Source of the DNA: Mastacembelus armatus
Lineage: Eukaryota; Chordata; Actinopteri; Synbranchiformes; Mastacembelidae
Direction of reading: 5' to 3'
Assembly: GCF_900324485.2 (NCBI RefSeq)
Contig: NC_046633.1
Coordinates: forward strand, 62,001-126,000
DNA length: 64,000 nt
Shown piece after piece: positions 37,044 through 49,900 of this stretch. Each line of letters begins with the position of its first letter. Positions within the stretch are counted from its first letter, which is position 1. Below the pieces are notes generated by a model. It had not been told where the DNA came from, did no database searches, and saw only the letters and a list, made by a program, of their open reading frames with translations. Both the position numbers and the translations under genes were made by a program.

Positions 37044-40000
37044 CTAAACCAGTTTTCCCAGCAGGAAGGAGAGAGACGCTCCCAGAGCCAGACCCAGCAC
37101 CAGGAAGAAGGGCATCAGAGACCCGGCCGTCTCGCCGTCCTTAGAGCGCACCAACCTGGAGGACAGACGCACACGGTCACAGCACGTCCACCACGACACA
37201 CAGGAATCTGAATTATGGTCATTCTGGACTCAAATCCACAACTCAAGACTTTCAGGGCTCAGCAGTTTGAAGTTGGCAGGTTAGTAAGGATGGACAGACT
37301 GTGGGACAAGGTGAACGAGGAACAGGTGAGCAGGTGGACGGAGAGGTATCAGGTGACAGGAAAGGGAGGGGTTATTAAAGGGCAGGAGGGAGGGGAGACC
37401 AAGACAGAAACATCAACTTCAGCCAGAACCTTTACTCATAACCTGCAGGTAATATCTGCCAACCTCCTGCAAAGGTCGAGATCTGGTCTGTATGACAGAG
37501 GTCAGAGGTCAGACCTGGACCAGCAGAGACGGAAGGAAAAACTGAAAGAACCGTAACTTTGTGTTTCCTTCAAAGACAACAAAAAAAAAAACAAACAAAC
37601 AAATGTACTGTATCTGTACAACTTCACACACACACACACACACAGCGACATATCACTTCCTGTTGCAGACTCACTGCGGCGCGTAGGACATGCAGAGACT
37701 CGCCAAGTATCCGTTGGAGAAGGCGAACAGGGCGATGATGACGACGAAGGCACAGTCGTGACTGAAGAGGACGGTGAGCTTGGAGTCCTTGACGTTACAC
37801 GTCATGAGCAGAGGGATGAAGACCAGACGAGACAAGACGACGACGGGAAACAGAGGGCTCCTCTTCGACGGCTGCAACGTGGAGTAGAAGAAGAATTCAT
37901 CAATAATCAGTTACTAGAGTAAACAGAGAGTCGGGGTTAGCAACAAAGGTTTTATTAAAACGCCTGAATCAGCTTCAGTATAAATCAAAGGTGGACAAAG
38001 AGCATCTGCTGAATTTAAGTTCTCAAGGGAACGTTTCTAAACGTACGTTCAAATTCAATTCAAGATCAACTGCAGAAGAAGAAAACGTATAAATCATCAA
38101 GTCCATTAAGTTTTTGGATCAGACTTTTCCTAGAACTGGTTTAGACTCAACACTTTAAAACATACAAAGCAAAAGTGTCAGTGGGATGAAGCTAAGACAG
38201 AAAAGCAGCAGAGACGAGATGAGGCGTCACTCACCCACTGGAAAAGAGACGGGGCGCTGCGGCCGACCAGGTCCATGACGTTAAACACGATGAAGCAGCA
38301 AACACAGGTGAAGACTTTGTCTGTGGAGACGAGAGCAGGACGTCAGACTGCACAAACTACAGTAGCTTAGCAGGTTGTTCAATAACAATTCAAATGGGAA
38401 CTGTCTGATCCTGGTCCTGGTCCTGGTCCTGGCTCTCCTGTGTTTTCTTGGTTACTGTTGCTGGTTACCTCACCACTGCCTCTGTCTGTGTTTGGCTCCT
38501 CCTTCCTGTTGCCTCATTCGTCAACATTTCCACAAACCAAAACTACATTTCCCATCAGCCCCCAGTGGTGCCTCACCCCAGGCAGCGTTGTCCTTGTAGA
38601 CAGTCTGCACACGCACCGTGATGACAGGAAACACAGACAGGGTGACGGTGAACACGAGCGTCACACACAGGGCCATCATCCAGATCTGAGAACCACAGGA
38701 AGCAGAAACTGAGAAGCGAAACCACCAAAAACGACGTGAGACCAGAAAAGACTCGAGTGTTTTACTGCCGACGCTCAGAGTAACCCCCACACAGGAAGCA
38801 CAAAATAAAAATATAACTCTAGTAATATACCAATGTAACAATCATCTTAACTGGTTTGTGAAGTACAAGCAGAAGAAATGACCCCTGACCTTCCTGAAGA
38901 CGGCCAGGACGGACGAGCGCTCCCGACCCTCCTCACTGAAAGACTCACTGGCCTCCAGCTCTTTGCTGCTCAGCTTTTTGTCTTCACGGAAAATAAAACA
39001 AACACGTCAGTCACTTTGTGTAAAACCCTCAGGGCTGATCAGTGTCTCACACGGAGGCGTAGGAACCGACCTGAGCTGCTGAGGAACTCCTGAGACTGAT
39101 CCACGTTATCAGACTCTCCCCTGCTCAGGTAAAAACGAGCAAATTCCTGCAGAGGAGAAGAAACAAAAACCTTATTCCTCCATAAACCACATTTACCCAA
39201 GTTGGAGTTTCACTGTGGCTGCTTTGAGTATCAGACAAGACTGAACAGTGGACCCAGATCCTTCTGAGACTCTCAGAGGACCGGGTATGGCCGTGGGGTC
39301 CTCACCAGGTGTGGCAGCAGCAGGTAGCACAGCAGAGTCCCCAGGGTGGCCACACACGGAGTGATGAAGTATCCCAACGCAGCCGAGCGCTTCTCCGCGT
39401 TACCTGCAGACCAGCCGACACTTCAGCTTCATTTACAGCCACAGAAGAAGCAGCCGACTTACATGGACGTGACAGTTTCAGCTGGACGGACTGAAACGTG
39501 GTCAGACTCCAAATGTGATGAGACTTTAAGATGTTTATCAGACTGAGATTAACTCACAAATCTGTATTTGGTCTCAAACCACGTTCAGCTCCTTTAAGCT
39601 GTCGAGTCCGACCGCAGCATGAAAACCAGACCACACAGGTGGTCCAGGTGTCGAACCACTGAGGTAGTACCAGTACCCGCTCACGGCAGGTTCTCGCTGG
39701 GAGGTTCAGTACTTACTCAGGATGGAGCAGAGCATGGCGACCGCAGCGAAGATCCCAGCCAGACCCTGGCCGCTCATGAACAGAGTGCTGTACCGAGGAG
39801 GAAGGAGCCCGACCAGGCCGAACAGACTGCCCTGCAGCACCGCATTGAACACTGCACACACACACACACACACACACGTCAGCACATCAGAAAACTAACA
39901 CAGCTGACACGAGTCACATGACCTATAAATGAAAACAAGGCTTATAAAGAGCCAGAAGATCAGTTTGAGAAAATCACGACATAAACATCGGAAACACTTC

Positions 40001-40972
40001 ACACACATTTACCGACTGATAATAACTCACTGTTGATGAACCAGATGGTTGCCATGGTGACAGAGAAGAAGGCGTCCGGCTGCATCTGCACCTTGACCAG
40101 AGCGGCGGTGAGGGAGAAGAGGAGTAAGATGACGATCAGGCTGAAGACCACACGGATGCGCTCCCTGACCCTGCAGACGGAAGAGAAGACCGAGGTTTAC
40201 CCCCTGTGGATCTGGGACCACATGTGCAAGTGGCCCGGACCTGATCCGGGAACATCTGGTTCGGTCTGTTCAGACTGTGGGAACATCTGGTCTAGGAGAG
40301 AAAAACAGCATCTGGGATGTGGCGGAGTCCGACTTACCACTGATACAGGAAGGAGTTCAGCAGGGTGAACAGCAGCAGGGGCAGCTGGGAAAGCAAGGCC
40401 ATCCAGCTGTCATAGTTGTAGTTTTTAGGTGTGGTGACACATGTGCCATTGGAGGTGACGTTGAGAACCGTGAGACGCTCGTTGAAATACTGTCAGAGAG
40501 GAACAAAGGGTTCCACCGCTTTACTACATTAAGACACTCAGAGACACTAAGGAAAAACAGAACAATAACGATGTGACAGCGTTTCAGTTTCAGTTTCTTA
40601 TTAACTTGTTTTCACTCATCTGCTTTTCAGGACAGTTTGAAATAATAATTTTGTCACAATAATTGAAAATAATTAAAAACTAAAACTCTGCCTCCAGGAG
40701 ACACATGGACCTGCTTTAAGAAATGAAAGGTGTAGTGATGAGGGGAACCTGAGAGGCCGTCATGAAGAAGTTCCAGGGCATCAGAGTCCCCAGACCGAGG
40801 AAGAAGACGATGGAGGCTACGAACTGGCCACTGTGGAAACAGAAAAACACTTTCAAAACCTGAACTAGGGTCAAGACGTGTCCACGGGTTTTCGGAAAAT
40901 ACTATTAGCACTTTATTCCAGATCATGGACTCACCGGTCGGCAGGTGGACTTTGCTTCTTCTCATTCAACAT
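37044..40972 (-). CDS. slc29a1: Equilibrative nucleoside transporter 1 (SLC29A1)
   Basis: A plasma-membrane facilitator for purine and pyrimidine nucleosides. Twelve coding exons: 40972-40935, 40830-40749, 40489-40338, 40170-40031, 39851-39717, 39403-39306, 39146-39071, 38981-38890, 38685-38577, 38320-38235, 37871-37675, 37155-37044. All are GT-AG, phases close, and the product is 438 residues (human ENT1 456). ENT1 signatures include GLGTLMPWNFFMTA in TM1, VLQGSLFGL with MSGQGLAG, VFTVTLSVFP, the VFNVMDLVGRS motif, and FAFSNGYLASLCM near the end. Eleven membrane segments are expected. A glycosylation-type loop (NVTSNGTC) follows TM1. The cytosolic loop after TM6 (SKELEASESFSEEGRERS) is Ser/Glu-rich. 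Paralogue a or b cannot be decided here. Confidence 0.95.
39854..39878. repeat. (CA)n microsatellite at a splice acceptor
   Basis: Read on the minus strand this GT run sits immediately before the CAG acceptor of slc29a1 coding exon 5, replacing a normal pyrimidine tract with (GT)n. Confidence 0.9.
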
Positions 40973-41459
40973 CCTGACGTTTCTGCACTAAAGTCGAGAG
41001 AAGATTTTAGAGAAGCAGCAGCTTTAGTGTCTCTGCTAATGTTTCCAACAGCTGTGACATAGTAAAGAGACCTGGTCTCACTGACTTCTAGAGTCTGAGA
41101 TTTGTTTATTTAACTTTAACAGTTTTCTCAGGAGCCTCGTTCTTGTCTGGTTCGTTTGTTTAGGTCCGAACATGGTGTGGACCAAACAGGCCACACAGAC
41201 CCTTCGCTGGATGTGGGGAACATGATCCGATCCAGACCGGCTCAAAGACAATAAATAATAAGCAGCATGTTAAACTGTGCAGGAAACGAAGCCGATGGCC
41301 CAAAGCTGAAACTGCTACAGGCAGAACTTCTGCCTGAAACCAGTGCCAGTTGTCCCCGAGTCTGACCAGTGAAACCAGTTGGCTCCTTTGCAAATGACCA
41401 TGTGTCCACAGTCTCTCAAAGAGGGGAAGCCGACTGCTCAGGTAAAGACAGGAAGTCAC

Positions 41460-41880
41460 CTGGATGTTTAAAGGCAAAGGCAAATTTATTTGTATAGAAC
41501 CTTTCATACACTACGCAATTCAAAGTGCTTACAGGAGTTTACAGGAGACCAGGTAAACACACCTGTTGTAATAGCAGCTAAGAGTGTGTATGAGTGTGTA
41601 TGAGTGTGTGAGCGGTTCTGATTATTTATCAGATATGATCCTTCGTATTTGTATCAAACACAATAATCATCAATAATTAGAATCAATAATAACAGATCCA
41701 TTCATGTGAAATGGGCCATTCTGCTTAATGAGTACTTTTACTTTGGATACTTCAAGTACATTCGGATACTTTGGTACTTTTACTGCAGTAACACTTTGAA
41801 TGCAGGACTTTTACTAGGAACACTGTAGTATTTCTCATGTTACTGCAGTAAAGTATCTCAGTACTTCAACACTAACAACT
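41460..41880 (-). repeat. Two dispersed fish repeats in slc29a1 intron 1
   Basis: 41468-41545 contains GGCAAATTTATTTGTATAG and GCAATTCAAAGTGCTTACA, a string pair very common in fish introns. 41710-41880 is the reverse orientation of the GTACTT repeat (AATGGGCCATTCTGC, AATGCAGGACTTTTACT, AAGTATCTCAGTACTTC) also found at 30866 and 32940. No coding capacity. Confidence 0.5.
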
Positions 41881-42201
41881 TTTAATGTATTAAAGACACG
41901 TGAATTCAACATGTTATTAAAACTATAAACTCCTGTAATGAATCACCTGTATCTTTAATATTAGATCAATAATTATAGTTTAGTATCTGAGACACCAATA
42001 ATAATCATTTCCTTATTAACATGAAGTAAAAAGTCTAATTATTATCTAATCAATGATTATTAACTGATTATTAACCCGCCTGTGAACTTGAATCAAGGCG
42101 CCTTCTCCCGCACCGACACGTGTATGCGCCCATTCAAACCTCCGTTTGAAAACTGGACAATTTAAACAGTCGAACTGGTCCAGAAGGCGGACCGGGCTCA
42201 C

Positions 42202-42340
42202 CTGGGGTTCGGAGCGGGTTGATCTCGGGTCGGACGGGCAGGTGGACCGGATCGGTGCTGTGCGGAATCAAACACTGAGACGTTAACAGCCCGCGCGCGG
42301 CAGCACATGCTTCCGGAGGTGGGAGGGCCGGGATGTTGAC
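42202..42340 (-). promoter_or_regulatory. Putative slc29a1 5' noncoding exon and CpG-rich promoter
   Basis: The minus-strand donor CCCCAG|GTGAGCCC lies at 42201/42202 within a CpG-rich block (GCCCGCGCGCGGCAG near 42290). It can splice to the acceptor TTTAGTGCAG ending at 40983, ten bases before the start codon. Two TGACGTCA-like sites (GTTGACGTCAGA at about 42337 and 42356) fit CREB/ATF elements. Confidence 0.5.
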
Positions 42341-42359
42341 GTCAGAGCCTGGATGTTGA

Positions 42360-43090
42360 CGTCAGACCAATGTAGTAAAAACAGGCAGGTAACAGGCAGT
42401 AAGGCATATTTCCTGGCTCCTCTGTCCTTGATTCCTTTCCTCACAGGCCGGGTCTAGGACTCAAGGAAAAGAAACGGGGCTTCCGGTGGTGGAACTGGGA
42501 AACTGGGCATGAGGGACTGGTTGGACTGGGGTCAGGTAACATAAACTGGAAACTGCTTTCAAAATTTTAGTTGAATGAAGCTGTGTTATTGATTACACAC
42601 CACAGTGATCATTAGCTACACCTGATTGATTAAAGCTTATTGATAATCAATAATGTACAGATTTCACATGAAGCAGCTTTAGATGTTAACGCTGGTGGAA
42701 ACTTTACGTCCGATTAAGGTCAAAGCTGAAATAATTTATTTTCAATATAATTTATTTTCAATATAACTTCATCCTCTGCCTGTCGTATAGACGGAACCAG
42801 AAACAAATCAATACAAACTAATTCATTTTAGTTATGGAAACTTTTAGAATTAGAAAAATGCAAAGTTGAAAACAGATTTTTTACTTTTGACATATATTTG
42901 TTTTCTTTCCTGCTCTGCATGTTCCCAAATGATCCACTGTAGTTTGGTTTTGTAATAAAGCGTCTGAGGCTGAGCAGCAGGTTGTGCTCAGCTCTGCTGT
43001 CACATTGAAGTCTGTTTATGGTGAAGCAGTAAAGTCAGTCGCTGCCTTAAAATGACCCGACTGCAGAAAACCAGCTAAAGCTTCGCTCCA
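42360..43090. other. Intergenic between slc29a1 promoter and vps54 3' end
   Basis: Ordinary AT-rich DNA with no recognisable gene. A short duplication (TATTTTCAATATAATT twice) lies near 42740. Confidence 0.45.
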
Positions 43091-43096
43091 TATTGA

Positions 43097-43279
43097 GGTT
43101 CTGTCTGTCTGAGGTTCTGTCTGTCTGAGGTTCTGTCTGTCTGAGGTTCTGTCTGTCTGAGGGTCTGTCTGTCTGAGGGTCTGTCTGTCTGAGGGTCTGT
43201 CTGTCTGAGGGTCTGTCTGTCTGAGGGTCTGTCTGTCTGAGGGTCTGTCTGTCTGAGGGTCTGTCTGTCTGAGGGTCTG
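43097..43279. repeat. 16-bp minisatellite in two variant blocks
   Basis: The unit is GAGG(T/G)TCTGTCTGTCT. The first four units carry T and about eight following units carry G, switching once. Flanking open frames rich in TDRQ/DPQ are repeat products. Confidence 0.92.
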
Positions 43280-43430
43280 TTCGACGGTTCGACGAGACTC
43301 AGAGTTAAAAATGTGCAGCACATAAACAAAATGAAACCAGTCACTTCATCTTCACGTTTTATTCACATCAGGTCTGAAGGATTCAAGACATTTTGGATTC
43401 TCAGACATGCTGCTCACTCTCACACTCATT

Positions 43431-43480
43431 CACACACACACACACACAGACACACACACACACACAGACACACACACACA
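43431..43480. repeat. (CA)n microsatellite with CAGA interruptions
   Basis: A CA run interrupted twice by CAGACA. Confidence 0.95.
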
Positions 43481-45381
43481 GTGGTATGGTAGGCACACTG
43501 TAGTGGAGAGCTCAGAGGTGGAGTAGGCACTTCTGAAGCAGCCAGTGATGTCGGCTGATGCTCTCTGTTCTCGGCTGAGACAGGAAAGCTGCGGTCACGT
43601 CACACCTGCCACCTGACTCCGACTCGGTTCCGCCTGAACTCGGTTCTGGTGGATCGGCAGGGTTTGCTCACACGGGTCTGCTCTGTGTAGAAGCTGGGAA
43701 CAGCTGTGGCGTCATTGTTTGATCCGTTTTCCCAAGAGCCTGAGTTAACTGTCCAGAAGCTGATATTAACGTGTGGCTGGTTAATGCAGGGAGACCAGAG
43801 AGAAGCTGCCTGGGTGGATGAGACCCGACCGGGACCTCACAGCCTGTAGTGTTCATGGACCAGCAGGGGAGGTGGTGATGTGACCGTAGCTGCACAGGTG
43901 TTTTGTTTGGTTGGAGCTCAGAGCAGCTGAACTTCAGTCAGGAACAGAAAACCTGATGTTGGAGCCAAACGTGGCAGGAGGAGGCACAAACACCTGCACA
44001 GGTGTTCTGACCCATGCAGGCGGTTGGAGCTACGCTGTCGAACGCGCCGCACCTGAGCTTCAACGTCACACCTGCTGCCTGTCAGTCGCCTTTGGCTGAG
44101 CACCTGAAAGCACCTTTGTCAGGTACCATGGCTGTACAGGATCTTTAAGACTTCATTACCCACAAATCCCTCAACCTGCATTCAGGTAAATGAGGCAGAA
44201 TAGAACAGGATAAACACACGTTACTTGGTGCCAGTTCACACCAGATAAACCGCCTCAACCCAAATCTGGATTTTGTTTTAGACAGTTTTCTGATGCGAAA
44301 AGCACCGTCTGATTAACGAGCGAATTAAACTTCACGTGCTGCGGCTCTGATTCTCAGAGGTTCCGCTGATAAAAGCCTGGAGGAAATCCAGTTTGGACAT
44401 AAAAAAAAAAAAAACAAGAGTCAGATTTTCTGTTCCGTTCTGTCTGTTCAGCCTCCGAGGAAACAAACAGCTCATGCGGATTAAAAAAAAACTACAGCAG
44501 AAAGTTCAGTTAACTGATGTTCATGCTTCATGTTGTGCGTCTCTAAAAACACGAATTCAGCTGTGTCTCTGGATCATCACAGGCCTGATGAAGAAGCTAA
44601 TTGGACTGTTTGAAGGAGAGAAGTGCAATTAAAGTTTACTTCCCAAAACAGAAACTGTTTCACTTTGGTAACGACGGGTCGTAGCTGAGAGTCTGATGCT
44701 TTCACAGTTTGGATGTTACTGGTTAAAACGTGTCAGGAAATCAACTCTTCATGTGACACGGTTCTGTCGGCTCCTGCTCCGTCAGGGTTCCTCCAGGTCT
44801 GGATTTCCAGGCCTTGAACACAACAGTATAAAAGTTTGAGAATCCTTCACTACAGAGAACGAAACAAAAAAACAGGTTTGGAAAAAGCAAAACACCGAAG
44901 GAACCCTGTCGACTCCTCCAGAACAGGAAGGAGCAGAAGTTCTCCAAAATAAATCGTTTTGTCCCGTGAACCCTGAATTCTCAGCTGTGAACGTTTTGCA
45001 AGAGTTTGCCAAACCAGCACCAGAGAAACTGGGTTTCTGCGCTGATGCTAAGCCCATGTTTTCAAGACAACTGAAAAATAAATTACCCACCATTTCTTAA
45101 ACATTGTCCAGTCCCAGCGGTCCCACTTAAACTCTAATAAATTACTAGTACTCTGGAGAATTGCACACAGTGAGATGAGGTGGCTGCAGTTTTTAAGGAG
45201 GCTTGTGTGTTACTTCATGAAGTCTTTAGGTGGAGCTGTCGAGGAAGCCCCGGTGCACTGCAGCTCGTAGTTTTTGGTCCCACGGGGCCTCCTCCACTCT
45301 CAGTCGGCCGCCGTGGGCCCCTGAGGTCGGCCCCTCCGTCACCGAGCAGGTCGGTCCTGGACGTCCGGGCTCCGTCCTCCA
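43481..45381. other. Region 3' of vps54, no separate gene
   Basis: Probably contains the vps54 3' UTR. The minus-strand signal nearest in sense is TTTATT near 43356, about 2 kb after the stop, so the UTR end is unresolved. The part at 45180-45380 is GC-rich. The plus-strand open frame across it runs antisense to the last vps54 exon and is treated as a shadow. Confidence 0.4.
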
Positions 45382-45564
45382 TCACCTCTTCTGCTCCCAG
45401 ATCTCTGCCATGTTCAGGTCGAGTCGCTCGAGACTTTTCAGCGCCTGGAAGTTCTCGGTGTAGAAAGCCACGTCCACCACCACCAACCTGCACCAGGACA
45501 CAACAGGCCGAAAACTCAGAGCGACGGTTTCAGTCGGACTGAAGAAGCATCGTGCACTCATTAA

Positions 45565-45598
<34 letters not shown>

Positions 45599-46322
45599 CC
45601 GTGCTGTGGTGCTCCATCGTTGACGACCCCAAGTCGAGACAGCTGCCTCTTCAGGTGCATTTTGAAACTGGCGTTGATCCTTAGAAATAACATCTGCACA
45701 GAAAACAATCACTCAACACCTGTCACACCTGTCGGCTGTGATTGGTCGACAGCTCCCTCTCTAATTCAAACTGAGGCTGGTGATCAGCTGCATTTTAAGA
45801 ATTCTGACGTTGAAATACATGAAACAACATATGGAAAAGCTACTGAGATAAATAAACGGGAACATGTTTGTGTCCATAATGAGAAAATATTTCTGACACA
45901 TTGAAAAAGTCATATTGAGTCTCACCTGCGTCTGTTCTTCAGGTAGAAGTTCATAAATGGCTTCGTGCATCTTTGCCATTTGTTTACAGACGTTTCTGAA
46001 GCAGGTCGAGGGCATGGGAGCCTTCACTTCATACTGAGGAAACAACATCATCATCATCACATGAAACGTTTCCTGAAAAAGACGGGCCTCCCATTGCTGG
46101 TGAGGAAGGACCGTGTGTGGCTCCCTGCTGGGGTTTTAAAAGTCTGGACAACTTACCTTGGATAAAACCTTCTCGAACAGACTGTCCATGATGGCCACCA
46201 GCTTGGCCGAGATCTCTGCTATGTGATCGTTGTAGTCCTGCAGAACAACAACCAGCCTCAGCAACAGGAGCCAGAACCTTTGCACTCATTACGCTTAGTA
46301 CGGTTTAATGAAGAAATATCCA

Positions 46323-46362
<40 letters not shown>

Positions 46363-46861
46363 CCTATTGTTGTGTGTTAAAGTGTGTGTTACCTTGGTGA
46401 TGTGGTCGAAGTGTCTGAGCACGTTGAAGTGTTTGGGCTGCAGTTTGGTCTCAAAATGAGCTCGGATGATGGGAATGTAGTGAACCACCAGCTGCAGGCA
46501 GCGGGAAGCTAACGCTGCAGACAGACAGTGACAGACAGTGACAGACAGTGACAGACAGTGACAGACAGTGACAGACAGTGACAGACAGTGACAGACAGTG
46601 ACAGACAGTGACAGACAGTGACAGACAGTGACAGACAGTGACAGACAGTGACAGACAGTGACAGACAGTGACAGACAGTGACAGACAGTGACAGACAGTG
46701 ACAGACAGTGACAGACAGTGACAGACAGTGACAGACAGTGACAGACAGTGACAGACAGTGACAGACAGTGACAGACAGTTTGCATATTAGATAAGGCAAA
46801 CTTTGTGTCTTGATTTTCAGATTAGCTGGACAGTTAAAAGCTCCATGTGTTGAGGTGTGTT

Positions 46862-46900
<39 letters not shown>

Positions 46901-49900
46901 ATAGCTGCTCTTACACACCCAGGTTTTTGGTGGTGATGGTCTTGAGTCCGACCACCTGCAGGGCTCCGGCTCCCAGGACCAGCTGGCAGCTCCGAGAGTT
47001 GAAGTGCTGCAGAGACATATGCCGAGTATTAGTGAAGCACAGACCGAAACATTTTAACAGTCACACTGAGGGTTCGTGCTGGTTCGGACCTTGAGGAGGT
47101 CTGACAGACGGGTCAGCATGTCTGTGGCGACGGACGGGATGTCGTTGACACACTGACAGTATTCCAGAAAGATCCGGATCAGCAGCAGAACCGTCCTGAA
47201 GACATAGAGAAACAAACACAGTGTTTTCATTTTGGGTTGATTGAAATTTAACTTTTGTTAAACTTCAGAGTTTGTGTTCAAAACGATGCTAAACCACTGT
47301 GACACTGTGAGATGTGGTCTGTTGTGCACCGACCCGACGACGGCGTATTTCTGCCCGTTGACGAGCAGAAACTCTGTGGGCTTCCTGTCATCTGGGGCTG
47401 CAGGAAGAAACAAAACAAAGAAGTGAAGTTTTTAGAAAGTTGACTCATAATGAAGGTGCCTGCTCTGAGAAGTGACGTCTCCTCGTTATAAATAGCAGAT
47501 TATGGCTCATGTTTCCAGGTAACGAATGTGTCAGTGATGAGGCTTTAGCTGGTACAGACGAGACCAAAACAACTACTTATTGTCTATACATTCACTGTGA
47601 TTTGGAGCCTGGTGGACTACAAAGGGCAGAGGTCTCTGGGAGCAGGAGCAGAGTGTTTTGAGGAGGTGGCATCCAGAAAGGTTTGAGGTTTTTGGATACC
47701 TGGGGTTTTGCGTTCAGGTAGTGTTATTTTGCCGTCAGCGATGGAGTTGACCAGATCCTGAAACTCAGCGGGAACCTCTGCCTGTTTCCAGCGCTCGTTA
47801 TCCAGGAGGAGGCTGCCAGGACACAAAACAACCACAAACACCATCAGGACACAGAAACACACCTGACACTTGGCTGCTTTCAGTCCTGGGCTGGTTCACA
47901 GGAATAAATCCAAACTGAACGACATCAACTCAGGACTGAAGTTCTGCAGCTCCTGACCCTTTCCACATTAGCAGACTTCATCAGGATGCATCTGTTGTCA
48001 TGTTTTAAAATAAATCAGCCCCACATGAAGCTGTAGGTCACGTCACAGCTTCATAAAAACCCAAAGTGTGACTTTAGTGCACAGACATGGGTGCAGACTG
48101 TAGGTCCAAACTGAAAACACAGGTACACTACATATCCGAGCTGCAGGTTACCTAAGCTTGGTCTTGCGTTCTTCGTGGAATCGGTGGACGAAGCGGTTGG
48201 CCTGGCTCTGCAGCGCCCCCCTCAGGGAGACGCTGCGGCGGCCGCACAGCTCCTCGGTGTCCCTGACGAAACCCTCCACGGCCTGCGAGAGGCAAACGAA
48301 CTCCGCCGAGCTGAGACGCTCCAGAGAGCCGTCCTGTGGGAGACAACGTCATATCGAGTCGGAATTTAATCCTCATTCTCAGACGTTTACATTTTCAGTC
48401 TCAGCAACCCAAACAACAACAACATGGTTTCTGACCATCGTTTAACCAACAGTGAATCTGACACCAGTAAGTTTCTGCTGCAGTTCAGACGAGTAAAGGC
48501 GTTAGAGACAGATGATGCTGAATGTCTCTCCTGGTACGGGTGAGAAACTGGTTTTATTTCCTTTCTGACAGGATGTCTAGTTTCTGTCTCGAGTACAGAT
48601 GTAACCACAGAAACGTCTCTGGAGTGAAAAAACATTCATATGTAACAAAACACAGCTTTGATGTAGAACAGCTGCTCCAGGATCAGTGTAAGTCAACATG
48701 ACTAATAAAACAGAAAACGTGATGGTCCTGATTTCTTCCTGGTTTCAGGGGCATTTAGGATGACTTGAGACTCTAAAGAGAGAATTCTGGGTAAATAACC
48801 ACTAAGGTGTGCAGTGCGTGGCACCTTGGCTCTGGCTGTGAGGACTTTGACACAGCGGTCGTGGCTGACGTCGGAGGCGGTGTACAGCAGATCCTGGATG
48901 TTGTTGAGCACACGGTTCAGCTCGAGGTCAGTGGGCATCATGTTCTCACCGGACCTGAGCACAAACACACTCAGAGTCTGACACAGATCCATTGGGACTG
49001 ACATTAAATTCTAAGGTTTGATGAGGTGACATCAGCTCCACAGTCTGAGTCTCTAACCACTGCTGTTCTACACTGACTCAATTATAAAAGAATAGATTAA
49101 TGAATTAAAGCAGACAGTAACATACATGAAGCTCTGCTCCCTGATGATGGGGGTCTCTGTGCTCCCGGAGGCCGAGTCGTTGCCGGCAGCCTCGGCCCGG
49201 CTCTGCTGGGTCCTGGAGCCCGCCTGCTGCTGGGCCTCGTTCAGAGCGTCGCTGATGAACAGGCCCTCGTGGGTGAGATAAGCCACCTCAGCCTCCCCCT
49301 GCAGGAGTGACAGGCCCTGGGAAGAGTCCTGAGCTGAAGGGCCGACGCGGGCCTCCTCTAGGAGCCGGTTCTTCTGGTTTGAGTCCAGAACCTCCAGAAC
49401 CACGTTTCTGATCACGTTCAGAGTTGCCTGAACACCAGAACAGACAGCAGGGACATAAGAGGCGTTATCAGTCGTATGTTTTTAGAGTCTCAGCACGTGA
49501 CGACGCCTACGCTCCACTAACAGAACCAACACATGTGGTACAGAGCTGCTAGCACACCTGTGATCTTACACGAGCTGGTTTCATATGCTGGTCACACATC
49601 ATAAACGCTCAGGTGTAGTTTTTCTGTGCTTTGAAACTTTCAGGACTACATTCAACTACACCGGATTGAAAGAGGCGGATCAGTCGGGTCTGGATATTTG
49701 GTGAAGGTGCAGAGTTTGGACTCACCTTGATCCTCTGTAAGAACAGAAGGAAACTCTCAAAGACGTTTTCCAGCAGCTCAAACCACTGAGGGAACGTCAT
49801 CAGACGCATCTGCTCAGCAACCCTTAAGAAACACACACACATTTTTGTAGCTCATTGTGCTGCAAGGAGGAGGCGTCGTTCCCCTTAGTCCTCGACACCT

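Noticed and set aside
45180-45542. Plus-strand frame of 120 codons
   Set aside because: Antisense to the last vps54 exon and its GC-rich 3' flank; no domain.
46258-46799. Minus-strand open frames of 96-175 codons rich in Leu-Ser-Val-Thr-Cys-His
   Set aside because: They are translations of the 10-bp ACAGACAGTG array inside a vps54 intron; 10-bp units read in three frames give a 10-residue peptide repeat.
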